64,000 nt of DNA from Tipula vernalis (lineage: Eukaryota > Arthropoda > Insecta > Diptera > Tipulidae), in NCBI GenBank assembly GCA_958295665.1, contig OY282558.1, positions 187,156,015-187,220,014 on the forward strand, in the 5' to 3' direction. Below, piece by piece: positions 1 to 10,072 of the stretch; position 1 is the first letter of the stretch; each line of letters opens with the position of its first letter. The notes under the pieces are model-generated. The model did no database searches, was not told the origin of the DNA, and worked only from the letters and a program-made list of their open reading frames with translations. Made by a program: the position numbers and the translations under genes.

Positions 1-353
1 AAAAACTCATTAAGTCTAATTAAATCATATATTTGGTATGTGATTTGCTTTATTTTTTTTTACCAAATGGTGCTATTAAAATTAACTTTTGAATATACTA
101 AATTTGAAATTAAAATTTATTACATCGTTGCTAGTGATTTCCTTCGTTAATGTCTTCGAACGGCGAAACATCAAGTAAACATCAAGTAAATCTATTACGT
201 CTTCGAACTGTCGTAATAAATAAAGAAGCACATCCTCCCATTGAATAGAACATTTTAAATAGTCAAATTATTTCCAATTTTCCACCCACATCTTCCGATA
301 CGAACTCCCAACTTTCCAATATTAATCAGAGTAAACATTCTAAAGAAATTAAT
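1..353. other. AT-rich lead-in to gypsy relic
   Basis: No open frame is recognised. The sequence lies directly upstream of a gypsy-type gag relic in the same orientation, so it is probably that element's leader or LTR remnant. No TG...CA LTR boundary or second copy could be found to prove this. Short repeated phrases such as cttcgaac and catcaagtaa occur near 158-215. Confidence 0.3.
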
Positions 354-1075
354 ATGGCGGCTGTAGATGCTAAATATGTCCTAAAACGTGTTCCAAATTT
401 TAACGGCGACCCAAGAGAACTACATAAATTCTGCTTGTGCTCAACTTTCATATTTAAAACTTTACTTGACACCGATAAGCTTGCCTTCATAGAATTACTG
501 AAACTAAAATTAGACGGAAAAGCTTATGAAAGCTGACTTTATGAAACTTTTAACAGCGGAATTTTTCGAGAGCCGTTCTATTGGCCAGATTCAAATGGAG
601 TTGGCTAACATTAGACAGAGCAGAGATGAAGATGTTGGTACTTATGCCACTAGAATTGAGATGCTTGTTCGCGATTTAAATGAAGCTTGTATCGCTTCTC
701 AAGATCAATCATCAGCTAAAACAATACAAGATCTTAATGCGCCCTTCATTCAGTCCAGAAGGGTAAAGATCAATCGACCAAAGTGATCATCAAAGCTTGT
801 AAATTTACTAAGCTAAACGAAGCCATCAATCAGACAATCCGGGAAGAAATTATTCTTAAAAATGTTTCTAGAGTTCACATACCAGAGCCTTCCTCTTTTA
901 CTCCAAAAAAGACAACATAAAAAAATTTGTCAGTTGTCATGAAATTGTCATGAAATTTGTCATGAAATTAATCAGTGCTATCAGAACAAAAACAATCAGG
1001 TCAAATCAGTAAAATCATTTTCAGTAATTCGTTGTGCTTATTGCAAACGTATGGGCCATCATATACAAAAGTGTA
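354..1075 (+). pseudogene. gag: Ty3/gypsy gag relic with CCHC zinc knuckle
   Basis: This is a decayed capsid/nucleocapsid gene. The first frame (354-536) has the VPNFNGDPREL start typical of 17.6/297-like gypsy Gag. A shifted frame (526-786) continues with a helical stretch (IGQIQMELANIRQSRDEDVG) that is also common in this Gag group. At 1033-1074 a third frame reads C-x2-C-x4-H-x4-C (CAYCKRMGHHIQKC), a nucleocapsid zinc knuckle. Several frameshifts and stops separate the parts, so no functional Gag is made. The order gag, knuckle, protease and RT downstream confirms one element. Confidence 0.8.
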
Positions 1076-1264
1076 CTCTCAAGAAGGCAAGTGACGAGCG
1101 AAGAGAGACAAACTCTCAACTTCAGGAAACGTAAGCGGGTCTTCGATGTCAACCAAGGACACTACTTTGAAGACTCCATAAATAAAGAGTGTTCTCAATC
1201 CAATCAACCAATTGAAGATAAGGATTCCCTACCGGAAAACGTTGCTTATCCTATAACAGAACTT

Positions 1265-1900
1265 ACAAAAAACGAAAGCAAAAGTCGACGATTCGAAACC
1301 ATTCCTTTCCTCTTGGACACGGCTGTCAAAGTATCCCTTATTAAAAATGGTTTATTGAATGATGCAGTCTAAATTAATAATAATAATATTTCTAAATTAA
1401 AAGGTATTTCCTCCGATTTAATTCCAACTCTTAGCGAATGTCAAGCGGAACTATTGCTTCCTGACGAAAATCGATTGGACATCAACTTTCAAGTAGTACC
1501 TGATTATTTCCCCATAACTTGTTCGGGTATTATTGGCTTAAACTTTTTCAACAATTATAAATGGAATATCGATTCATACAAGTTGTAAATATCCCGTTAG
1601 AGAATTCTGTAGTGTCGTTAAGTTATCCGAAGAGCTTCAATTAAATTTCCACAATGTATCAGACTTTCTGCTCGCCCAGAAAACATCATTACAGTGACAG
1701 TTAACTCTGTTGATGAGTCAGAATTCATCTGCTTGTCACAGGAGATAGCACCTTCCGTGTTCACATCGAATTCAATTTATAAAATTTTCAAAAATTCTAT
1801 GCCAATCTCTATCGTAAATATTTCTGAAGATGAAGCTACTCTAACCGATTTCAACATTACAGTTGAACCCTTAAATAAATACCATATTTATGAAGTATAA
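1265..1900 (+). pseudogene. pol: gypsy protease and pol linker relic
   Basis: The frame at 1265-1372 contains PFLLDTAVKVSLI, the active-site turn of a retroviral-type aspartic protease. It reads D-T-A (1316-1324) where D-T/S-G is usual. After a stop, another frame (about 1390-1588) carries the C-terminal protease half, ending IIGLNFFNNYKWNID. An open stretch at 1694-1900 is the linker that precedes RT in this family. The piece is inactive because of at least two frame breaks. The assignment rests on the order of motifs more than on any single one. Confidence 0.7.
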
Positions 1901-2104
1901 AAATGGAATGACGTCATTGATAATAGGTTAGACACTCTCTCATCTTTGATAGATTTAAAGCACTTGAATAAGTACAATAACGCACTATAAATGAAATAAT
2001 TTGGGAATATAATGATATTTTCCATCTCGAAGGTGACGTTTTAACTTCAACAAGTATCAGTACTCATCCTGTTAGCTAATGTAGAACCTATAAATGTACG
2101 GCAA

Positions 2105-2818
2105 TATCAACAGCGCCATTCTACAAGTCCTTGGAATTTTCCTTCACTTGTTATGCCAAAAAAAACCACCAGCAATCAAAAGAAATGGCGCGTGATTGTT
2201 GTATTGAATGTAACCATTGATGACATCTTCCCTTTGCCAAATATTTGGATATTTTGGATAAACTTGGAAGTGCGCAATATTTCTCGTCTCTTGCTTGATC
2301 TTTATAGCGGCTATCACCAAAGAAATCCGAAAAAACGGATAGAAAAAAAACTGCTTTCAGCTCAGATGAGGGTCACTACTAATTTATTCAAATACAGTTT
2401 TGCCGTGCGCCAACGCATGATAAATAATGTCCTAAGTGGACTGAACAATATCAAATGTTTAGTCTATTTAGATGATATTGTCACTTTTAGATCTTCACTC
2501 GCAGCACATAACAAAAGACTTAGAGAAGTTTTATCTATAGAAAGAGAAGAAAACGAAGAAATTTCTTACCTTGGACACATAGTGACTCCCAACGGCATTA
2601 GACCGGATAAAAATAAAATTATGGTCGTCGAAAATTTTCCAATCCCTCAAAACACAACGGATATCAAATCTTTCTTAGGTTTAGTAGGTTACTACCGGAA
2701 ATTTATTCCAAATTTTGCTGGTTTAGCGAAACCACTTACTTCATTATTGAAGCAGAATGAAACTTTCGTCTGGAACGCATTGTGCCAGAAATCATTTAAC
2801 AAATTAAAAAAATGCCAT
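2105..2818 (+). pseudogene. pol: gypsy reverse transcriptase relic, cut by BEL-1
   Basis: RT core motifs appear in order: SPWNFPSLVMPKK, a shifted DLYSGYHQ, catalytic YLDDI (2465-2479), then ISYLGHIVTPNGIRPD and LGLVGYYRKFIPNFAGLAKPL. These are diagnostic of Ty3/gypsy RT of the 17.6/297 type. Frameshifts lie around 2250-2400. Coding similarity stops at 2818, exactly where the BEL-1 LTR begins, and the RNase H part resumes at 10073 after the duplicated GCCAT. A further one-base frame slip in an A run just before the break means the copy was already defective. Confidence 0.88.
2814..2818. repeat. target-site duplication, left (GCCAT)
   Basis: The five bases GCCAT directly precede the first LTR of BEL-1 and are repeated directly after the second LTR at 10073-10077. 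Five-base duplications are usual for BEL/Pao integration, so this fixes both element ends. Confidence 0.93.
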
Positions 2819-3170
2819 TGTTGCCGATGAACATAAACTTTTATTAAAAAAAAACACTTTCTTTTTGTTGTTTTGCACATATAAAATAAACGCATTTATT
2901 TTTATTTTAAATTAAATTAGAATTATGGTTTTTTAAGAGCTAACTTGTTTTTTGCTCCTTTACATACCAACACCATTAAAAACTACTCCAAAATTAGAAA
3001 ACTGAAATGTCGAATTCATTTCTTTATTTCGTTTTCTATATTTTTATTAAATTTTGCGATAGAGGTGATCTATTGACATTTTATTTTTTGTTTATACATT
3101 TTTAATTTTTTGCAGATGGCTCTATATAACAAAGGAGAATATTATTATTAAATTATTTTAAGCCTAAACA
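2819..3170 (-). repeat. BEL-1 3' LTR
   Basis: A 352-bp terminal repeat in TG...CA form, beginning TGTTGCCGATG and ending CCTAAACA on the plus strand. It matches 9719-10072 except for a G/T difference and a missing CA pair near 3068. The minus-strand sense LTR has a TATATA-like box about 40 bases from its start. The polypurine tract upstream of it (3171 onward) is weak, unlike in BEL-2. Confidence 0.93.
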
Positions 3171-3435
3171 TGCCGGCTACCTTGAAATAGTGTAATTTCA
3201 AAATCAAACGTTTTTTCATTGATGATATTTTAATACAACAAAAAAATTTTTTAACTTGGAAAATTTTATCGATGATTAACACTTCATGTGTCTCAGGTAA
3301 TTCATACAATATAAAAAATAATAAGCTAAAACAATTGTAAATTTAGTTAATAAAGCATTTCACAAAAGTTTGAAAAGTTTAACAAAAAAAATTTTTTTTT
3401 TTTTTAAATTGCATCCACGACATATCAGTGGAAGT

Positions 3436-6400
3436 TCAGACATTTTTCAATCCCTCATCCGGCACACTCTCTATGGGTAAAACACATACTCTGCATACTC
3501 TGTCAATCCCCCGTTCGAACACTCCAGACGCTGTTCTCACTGAAACCACTCGAACAAGTTCATCCTTTCCTGGATGTAGTTTGATGATACGACCCAACAA
3601 CCATTTCAAAGGTGGTGCGTTATCATCCTTGAGAAGAACAAACGCTCCCTCTTTAATATTTGGATTTTTATTTTGCCACTTGGTGAGGCGTTGTAGCTCA
3701 GACAGATACTCAGAAGACCACCGTTTCCAGAAAATTTGTGTACAGTATTGAAGGCGTTGGTATCGCGACAGTCGGTTAAAATTTAAGTGCATTAGTGTAG
3801 GTTCAGGCAAACAATTCAAAGGGCATCCAATAAGGAAATGTCCCGGTGTAAGAGGCGCTAAATCATCAACATTATTGGACATAGGCGTAATAGGCCGTGA
3901 ATTAAGAATTGCTTCTATTTGAGCGGTAATTGTAATTAGTTCTTCGATTGTACAACTATACGTTCCCAGGGATGCTTTGAGATGATGTTTCATGCTTTTC
4001 ACGGCAGCCTCCCACAATCCACCGAAATGAGGTGACCGCGGAGGAATAGTCATCCAATTGATGCTCTCTTCAGCAAAGTAATTAGCGAGCTTGGAGCGAT
4101 GAATCTCCGAGTCAAACAATTTCTGAAGCTCTCTGAGCTCAGCTCTTGCTCCTATAAAGTTCGTCGCATTATCGCTGTACATATTAATACATCGACCTCT
4201 ACGAGCGACAAACCGTCGGAATGCAGATATAAACGACGGGGTTGATAGGTCATGCACCACCTCGATATGCACAGCTTTTGTTGAAAAACATATAAAAATT
4301 GCGACATAAGCTTTAAGAGTGACATTAGAACGTACTAATATCTTTATTGCAAATGGACCGCAGTAGTCAACACCGACATTCTCGAAAGCTCTACCTATCT
4401 TCACTCGATTAGCGGGCAGTTGTCCCATTAGTTGTTCGACTGAGGTAGGTTTCATTCTGAAACATCGCAAACATTTGTGAAATATTTTGCGACACATATT
4501 ACGACCATCTATCACCCAATATTTCTGTCGTACAAAGCTTAATAAAGCCTGCGGACCAGCGTGGAGATTTCGGCAATGTTCGTTTTGAACAATTAGTTCC
4601 GCAAATTTACATTTTGGAACAATGATAGGATATTTTTGATCAAAGCCCAAATTTGAATTACTCAACCGTCCTCCAATTCGCAGCAGCGTTGACGAATCAA
4701 AAAACGGATTTAAATTTTTTAAAGGACTTTGTTTTGGAAAACACTTGTTTTTATTCATGTGGTCAATGTCCTTTTTGAAATGCTGATTCTGATAAAATTT
4801 ACATAAACATGACATTGAAAGCTCAAGTTTGCATGCCTTAAGTGGCCCATCTTGAACTGGTTTAAGGTCAAGTTGGTTTGGATCCCTTCGCAATGCAATA
4901 CGAAAACGGATTTTTGATACATAACGAAGACAAAGTGCCGATATACGAACCAATTTGCTTAATTCTGAATATTTCAATACAAAATAATTTTCAATGTGCA
5001 CTATTGAGGTAAGTGCAGCCTGTCTCACCTCAGTCTCGTCGCTTTCCATTTCAATACCGTAATTTTTTATTTTATTTTCTGGCCATGCAACACTCGAATC
5101 TACTAAAAATGGTGGGCCATGCCACCACATTTCAGACTTTTTCAATTCCTTGACCTTCGACCCTCTTGAAACAATATCAGCGGGATTCATTTTGCTTGAA
5201 ACATATCTCCAAGCATCTATTTGCACCAGATCTTGAATTTTAGATAACCGATTCGCTACAAATACACAATATTTTGAAGAAGACGATCTGATTCGATGAA
5301 GGGTTATTTCTGAATCCGTCCACAAGAATACCCGGTTGAATTTTAGTTTAACTGAATGAAACATTTTGCTGTATGTTTCAGCAAGAAGAAGCGATGCGCA
5401 GAGCTCCAATCTTGGAATGGTTTGCACTTTAATCGGTGCCACCTTAGATTTTGCACACAGAATATTGCTTGTTACTGTGCCATTTTCATAAATCACGCGA
5501 ACGTAAAGTACACATCCATATCCCAATTTGGACGCATCACCGAAATCATGAAGCTCAATTTCTTTAATTGAGCAAAGTGTTAGAACACTACGGGGAATAC
5601 TTATACTTGACAATTCATTCATTTCTTGACTTATTTCGATCCATTCTGCGATTAAATCTGTGGGGACATTATCATCCCAATTTAATGATGGACAACACCA
5701 AAGTTTCTGCATAAATAACTTGGCTATGTATATAACAGGTGCCACCAACCCAATGGGATCGTATGCTTGAGCGATTGAAGAGAGTATACTTCGTTTTGTA
5801 TAATGACTCTGCTTGGACTGTGGTCTCATGGTCGTACCAAGTATCTGAAGAGTATCATTCCCATGATCCCACGAAAGCCCAAGGACTGTACTGGTGTCAT
5901 TACCAGCGTGATTTATAGATTGTGTTATTTCTGAGTGATTAGAACACCATTTCCTAAGCTCAAAACCACCTTTTGATAATAGTGAAGTAAGTTCTCGTTT
6001 TAAATTTATTGCACTATCAACACTATCAGCTCCCGCAACAAGATCGTCAACATAAAAGTTTTTTAACAGTATGGGTGCGGCCATCGGATGACTAATACAT
6101 TCATCATGAGCAAGTTGTTTCAATGTTCTTATTGCTGCAAATGGCGCGCTCGCAGTCCCATATGTTACAGTATTCAACGTATAAATCTGTATTGGATCCT
6201 GATCGTAACGACGCCAGTATATTTTTTGTAAATTTTGATCGCTAGCTCTGACATTGATCTGCCGATACATTTTTGAGATATCCGCAACCAATGCAAATCT
6301 ATAAGATCGAAAGCGAACGAGATGCGCAAAAATATCATCCTGTATGGTTGGACCAATCATAAGAAAATCATTAAGCGAACAGCCTGACGTCGATTTGTGC

Positions 6401-7650
6401 GAGGCATTGAAAACGACCCGTACCTTCGTGGTCGTACTACTTTCTCTGATTACGGAATGATGTGGCATAAAATAACTTGGAGAAGACTGTTGCTGATAAT
6501 TAGAAGCTAATTTCATATGGCCGAGTGATAAATATTCATCCATAAACTCACAATATGATTTGTGAAGTTCTGGATTCTTTGAAAGCTTTTGTTCCATATA
6601 TTTGAATTGTCTGAGAGCACCGTACGCTGTTTCACCAAGGTTTTCAATGCCTGGTTTGAGTGGTAATGCAACCGTATACCTGCCATCAGAAGCGCGTTTT
6701 ACGGTATTAGTGTAATGTTGCTCGCATGCCTTCCCTTCCAAAGACATAATATTTGAATTGTTTAGTTCTTCTAAATTCCAAAATCGTTGTAATTGATCTT
6801 GGAGAATTGAAATGTCGCAACAAAATAGGGACACATTTTTTGACGAAGGTTTTGATCGAATTTTACCGCATACAACGTAGCCAAACTGGGTTTCACGGAA
6901 TGGTGGAAGGTCGTCAAAAATAATCAACTTTTTGTCGAGCATGATTTCTTCATAAATCTCGGCTCCCAACAACATATCGATTTTTTGTGATTTATAAAAG
7001 AACGGATCACCAAGTTGAATGGAATCCGGTATCTCCCGATTGTTGAATGTAATTGGAACAAGTGGTAATTCTCCTGTTATTTTTGACATTACCAAAAAAT
7101 CGAGATTTGCTTCAAACTTAGATGTTCGAGATTGAATTTTTAAATGCACCCCTTTTTTTAATTGCGTTACATTTTCGTTAATCCCGGAAACCAATGAAAA
7201 AGTAGGTTTCTTTGGTACTTGTAACATTTGACATAAATCTTCGGTTATGAAATTTTTGTGAGAAGCCGAATCAAGCAGAACACGGCAGGGATATTTTACA
7301 CCACTGGCACCATAAACCCAAATTACGGCAGTATATAGTAGAATTTGAGATGTAGTTGCGAAACATACTGATCCTGAAGCCTCACCTTGATTTTGACTAT
7401 TTGTATGCACTACTGCAGATGTTACGCAAGTTGTAGAAGTTGATGAAGCTACCGAACTAGCTTGAGGTTGATCACCATTAATCGATCGATTAAGTGTTGA
7501 AGGATTGGGTTTTATAGATACTGCTTCTGAACTTTGTGGTAAACGATCGTACTTGTCGTTTATGGTAGTGCCAGGCGCTCTGCTAATCCTTGTGTAGTGT
7601 AACAAAGTATGATGGCGGCGCCCACAATTTCTGCACCCGCGGGATGGCAC
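3436..7650 (-). CDS. pol: BEL-1 Pol polyprotein (PR-RT-RNaseH-IN)
   Basis: A 1,404-residue open frame carries the whole BEL Pol. Residues 6-19 are the last Gag-type finger (CRNCGRRHHTLLH). The protease turn DSA is at 127-129. RT spans about 400-560 with catalytic YVDD at 533-536. RNase H acidic residues are near D702, D705, E749 and D779. The integrase HHCC finger is H1025, H1030, C1060, C1063, and its DDE triad is D1095, D1160, E1214. A C-terminal VRVV module follows. There is no ATG at the start, and the frame opens inside gag at -1, so it would be expressed as a Gag-Pol fusion. No stop interrupts it, so it may be functional if gag and pol can be joined. Confidence 0.93.
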   Translation of the reverse strand: MPSRGCRNCGRRHHTLLHYTRISRAPGTTINDKYDRLPQSSEAVSIKPNPSTLNRSINGDQPQASSVASSTSTTCVTSAVVHTNSQNQGEASGSVCFATTSQILLYTAVIWVYGASGVKYPCRVLLDSASHKNFITEDLCQMLQVPKKPTFSLVSGINENVTQLKKGVHLKIQSRTSKFEANLDFLVMSKITGELPLVPITFNNREIPDSIQLGDPFFYKSQKIDMLLGAEIYEEIMLDKKLIIFDDLPPFRETQFGYVVCGKIRSKPSSKNVSLFCCDISILQDQLQRFWNLEELNNSNIMSLEGKACEQHYTNTVKRASDGRYTVALPLKPGIENLGETAYGALRQFKYMEQKLSKNPELHKSYCEFMDEYLSLGHMKLASNYQQQSSPSYFMPHHSVIRESSTTTKVRVVFNASHKSTSGCSLNDFLMIGPTIQDDIFAHLVRFRSYRFALVADISKMYRQINVRASDQNLQKIYWRRYDQDPIQIYTLNTVTYGTASAPFAAIRTLKQLAHDECISHPMAAPILLKNFYVDDLVAGADSVDSAINLKRELTSLLSKGGFELRKWCSNHSEITQSINHAGNDTSTVLGLSWDHGNDTLQILGTTMRPQSKQSHYTKRSILSSIAQAYDPIGLVAPVIYIAKLFMQKLWCCPSLNWDDNVPTDLIAEWIEISQEMNELSSISIPRSVLTLCSIKEIELHDFGDASKLGYGCVLYVRVIYENGTVTSNILCAKSKVAPIKVQTIPRLELCASLLLAETYSKMFHSVKLKFNRVFLWTDSEITLHRIRSSSSKYCVFVANRLSKIQDLVQIDAWRYVSSKMNPADIVSRGSKVKELKKSEMWWHGPPFLVDSSVAWPENKIKNYGIEMESDETEVRQAALTSIVHIENYFVLKYSELSKLVRISALCLRYVSKIRFRIALRRDPNQLDLKPVQDGPLKACKLELSMSCLCKFYQNQHFKKDIDHMNKNKCFPKQSPLKNLNPFFDSSTLLRIGGRLSNSNLGFDQKYPIIVPKCKFAELIVQNEHCRNLHAGPQALLSFVRQKYWVIDGRNMCRKIFHKCLRCFRMKPTSVEQLMGQLPANRVKIGRAFENVGVDYCGPFAIKILVRSNVTLKAYVAIFICFSTKAVHIEVVHDLSTPSFISAFRRFVARRGRCINMYSDNATNFIGARAELRELQKLFDSEIHRSKLANYFAEESINWMTIPPRSPHFGGLWEAAVKSMKHHLKASLGTYSCTIEELITITAQIEAILNSRPITPMSNNVDDLAPLTPGHFLIGCPLNCLPEPTLMHLNFNRLSRYQRLQYCTQIFWKRWSSEYLSELQRLTKWQNKNPNIKEGAFVLLKDDNAPPLKWLLGRIIKLHPGKDELVRVVSVRTASGVFERGIDRVCRVCVLPIESVPDEGLKNV

Positions 7651-8822
7651 GAATTGAGATCATGAGTTCCAAAACAGTTTCGACATAAGCTTGATGCTAT
7701 CACCCAGTCATTCTTTTTTGACCATGGTAAGTCATTAAATGCGCTACACCTGAAAATATTGTGATTAGATTTACAATATTTGCAAATCACAGGTTGCGAA
7801 GTATCAGTCGCTACAAACGATGGATTTGAATTTGCCAAAGACTGTTTATATTTATCACGAGAATGTGTATCTACTTTACGAGCCACCGCTGATTGGGATG
7901 ACGAACTAGCTTCCAGGACCCTGGCACGCCGTGTCATGATGTCAATGACTTCGTTAATAGTTAAAAGTTTATCACACGCCTTTTTTGACTCTATTTTCTG
8001 TCGTGTGGTGTTATCGACGAGTTCTGTTATATGATGAACGAAATATAAATCCCACTGATCGACTGGCACCTGCAAAGCCTTCAAAGCATTGTATTGTTTT
8101 AAGAACGATTCAATAAAAGTTTGTAATGCTGCCGCATTATTTTCCTGTCGAAGAGGTTTCAGGGAGTAGAGTGCTTTCATGTGAACAAATTTTGTTCGAG
8201 TTTCGTTATCGTAATAATCGGACAACGACTTCCAGACAGAATCGTAATTCTCCTGCGTGGGAGGAATTCCCTGAATAAAATGTGCGGCCTTGCCTTTGAC
8301 TATAGACTGACGAAGATATTGGAATTTAATTACCTTTGAAAGCTTAGGATTGTTATTAATTAATTCCTGAAAGACTGGTTTAAAGTCATTCCAGTCCGAA
8401 AATTGCCCATCAAATTCAGGTACTTTCATTTCGCACAGAGGAATTGAAACCTGAGAATGATTTTGACAAGACGCAGCTGAGTTGGTAGAAATATTTGATT
8501 CGTTCACAGTTGACTGGATTATTGGTTGAGTTTTGCTCTCGTCCACTTCATCAATAAAATCCAAAAGTTTTGACTCAACTTCACCGTATGCCTCCTCGAA
8601 CTCATCACGAGCAGCGTCATCTGTGTTCTTATCATAAATTTCTAATTTAGTTTGAGCTTCAACAAACCGCTGATACATAGGTTGCAAACGACTGAGCAAT
8701 GATTTAAGAGTACCGAGAGAGAAATCGGACGCTGTCTTCCCCTTCAACTGATTTTTAAAATATGTCACACGGCTTTTTACCCCGCCAATGGATTTAATAA
8801 GGAAATCACGGTCTTCGCTCAT
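7560..8822 (-). CDS. gag: BEL-1 Gag
   Basis: The capsid precursor is about 420 residues long from the ATG at 8822, which I prefer to the longer non-ATG frame start at 8846. A helical N-terminal third (coiled-coil-like, rich in E, K and L) is followed by the DUF1759-type core at about 130-275 (VPEFDGQFSDWNDF). Two zinc-knuckle-like units, CKYCKSNHNIFRC and CRNCFGTHDLNSC, follow. The reading frame then leaves the family pattern and stops at 7560, while the third finger continues in the pol frame. The break lies between the second and third finger (around 7630-7650). This could be a single-base loss or a recoding site. Confidence 0.88.
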   Translation of the reverse strand: MSEDRDFLIKSIGGVKSRVTYFKNQLKGKTASDFSLGTLKSLLSRLQPMYQRFVEAQTKLEIYDKNTDDAARDEFEEAYGEVESKLLDFIDEVDESKTQPIIQSTVNESNISTNSAASCQNHSQVSIPLCEMKVPEFDGQFSDWNDFKPVFQELINNNPKLSKVIKFQYLRQSIVKGKAAHFIQGIPPTQENYDSVWKSLSDYYDNETRTKFVHMKALYSLKPLRQENNAAALQTFIESFLKQYNALKALQVPVDQWDLYFVHHITELVDNTTRQKIESKKACDKLLTINEVIDIMTRRARVLEASSSSQSAVARKVDTHSRDKYKQSLANSNPSFVATDTSQPVICKYCKSNHNIFRCSAFNDLPWSKKNDWVIASSLCRNCFGTHDLNSCHPAGAEIVGAAIILCYTTQGLAERLALP

Positions 8823-9129
8823 TTTTAGATTTAATATAATATACAATACACTTTAACAATTGTGAAAAGCTTAATTCCCGAATTAAACAAAATTAAATTT
8901 TAATAAAAATGTATAGCTATGTATTTTTCAATACACCGAATTTTGTTACCTGGAATCGATGAATTTTTCCAATTACACGTTTTATAATTTTTGTTTGATT
9001 TCTAAACATTCGATTATTACCAATCGATAATATTGGGTAATATAGTTGTTGGATTCCAGTTGCTAGCCTTGTTGATATTTTAAAGGTGATCTGCGAATGT
9101 TGATTTTTTGTTGCAAAATTGATGTCGTT

Positions 9130-9580
9130 TTCTGTGAATTGGATATCCACCTCGTTAACAACACTGATGTTTGAATTAATGCAATTTCGTGCACACTGGA
9201 TGTGCACCTCGATAATATAAATTATTTGAATATTTGTGTCGAAGATTATTATAATTTCGTGCAGCTGGATGTGCACTTCGATATTTGTTTTTTATCCGTT
9301 GATTACGATAAAACGTAAAATTATTTTAATTTGATGCCAAAATGGCTGTTCGTTGATGAAAATTATACGTAAGTATATTGGCGTCAAATTACTACAATTT
9401 CGTGCAACTGGGTGTGCACGTTGATCTTTGCGTCGAATTACTATTTTTCGTGCAATTGAATGTGCACGTTGATATTTGCGTCGAATTACTATTTTTTGTG
9501 CAATTGAATGTGCACGTTGATATTTGCGTCGAATTACTATTTTTTCGTACAATTGAATGTGCACGTTGATAATGAAAATT
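9130..9580 (-). repeat. BEL-1 leader minisatellite, 48-bp unit
   Basis: Between the primer site and gag the leader holds tandem units carrying TTGCGTCGAATTACTAT and a TGCAATTGAATGTGCACG core. Clear units start near 9421, 9469, 9517 and 9566 (periods 48, 48 and 49). More diverged copies of the TGGATGTGCAC core lie near 9197 and 9262. The array is in the 5' untranslated leader of the minus-strand element. Confidence 0.88.
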
Positions 9581-9695
9581 ATCCTTAGTAACGGTAAAGC
9601 GTGGAATTATTTTATTTTGTAGTCCAAAATGGCTGCTCACCGCGTTAAATTATACGTATTGTTTTATATTTTTAATATAATTTAATAGCCGATTA

Positions 9696-9712
9696 TCCGG
9701 CTCGAAGGACCA
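9696..9712 (-). other. BEL-1 primer binding site (tRNA-Tyr type)
   Basis: On the minus strand the sequence TGGTCCTTCGAGCCGGA lies six bases inside the 5' LTR. It is complementary to CCGGCTCGAAGGA plus CCA, which I recall as the 3' end of eukaryotic tRNA-Tyr. The same site occurs in BEL-2 and BEL-3. Confidence 0.85.
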
Positions 9713-9718
9713 TTTTTA

Positions 9719-10072
9719 TGTTGCCGATGAACATAAACTTTTATTAAAAAAAAACACTTTCTTTTTGTTGTTTTGCACATATAAAATAAACGCATTTATT
9801 TTTATTTTAAATTAAATTAGAATTATGGTTTTTTAAGAGCTAACTTGTTTTTGGCTCCTTTACATACCAACACCATTAAAAACTACTCCAAAATTAGAAA
9901 ACTGAAATGTCGAATTCATTTCTTTATTTCGTTTTCTATATTTTTATTAAATTTTGCGATAGAGGTGACATCTATTGACATTTTATTTTTTGTTTATACA
10001 TTTTTAATTTTTTGCAGATGGCTCTATATAACAAAGGAGAATATTATTATTAAATTATTTTAAGCCTAAACA
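9719..10072 (-). repeat. BEL-1 5' LTR
   Basis: The 354-bp partner of the LTR at 2819-3170, with the same TG...CA ends. It is the promoter-bearing LTR of the minus-strand element. It is followed directly by the second copy of the target duplication at 10073-10077. Confidence 0.93.

Larger units (their letters stand above)
2819..10072 (-). mobile_element. BEL-1: complete BEL/Pao LTR retrotransposon
   Basis: A 7,254-bp element on the minus strand has LTRs at 2819-3170 and 9719-10072. A tRNA-Tyr-type primer site (9696-9712), a repeat-rich leader, gag (7560-8822) and pol (3436-7650) lie between them. It sits inside the pol gene of an older gypsy copy with a GCCAT duplication. The two LTRs differ only by one substitution and a 2-base indel as read by eye, so insertion was recent. 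Gag and pol lie in different frames, with pol at -1 relative to gag. All pol catalytic motifs are present. Confidence 0.95.

Noticed and set aside
1..350. gypsy 5' LTR
   Set aside because: No second copy and no paired TG...CA end was found in the window.
3428..3751. 107-codon plus-strand frame
   Set aside because: Antisense shadow of the BEL-1 integrase end.
9378..9569. Repetitive frames in the BEL-1 leader
   Set aside because: They are translations of the 48-bp minisatellite and have no independent coding support.
9130..9580. CRISPR-like array
   Set aside because: Units are contiguous with no unique spacers, and the context is a eukaryotic retrotransposon leader.
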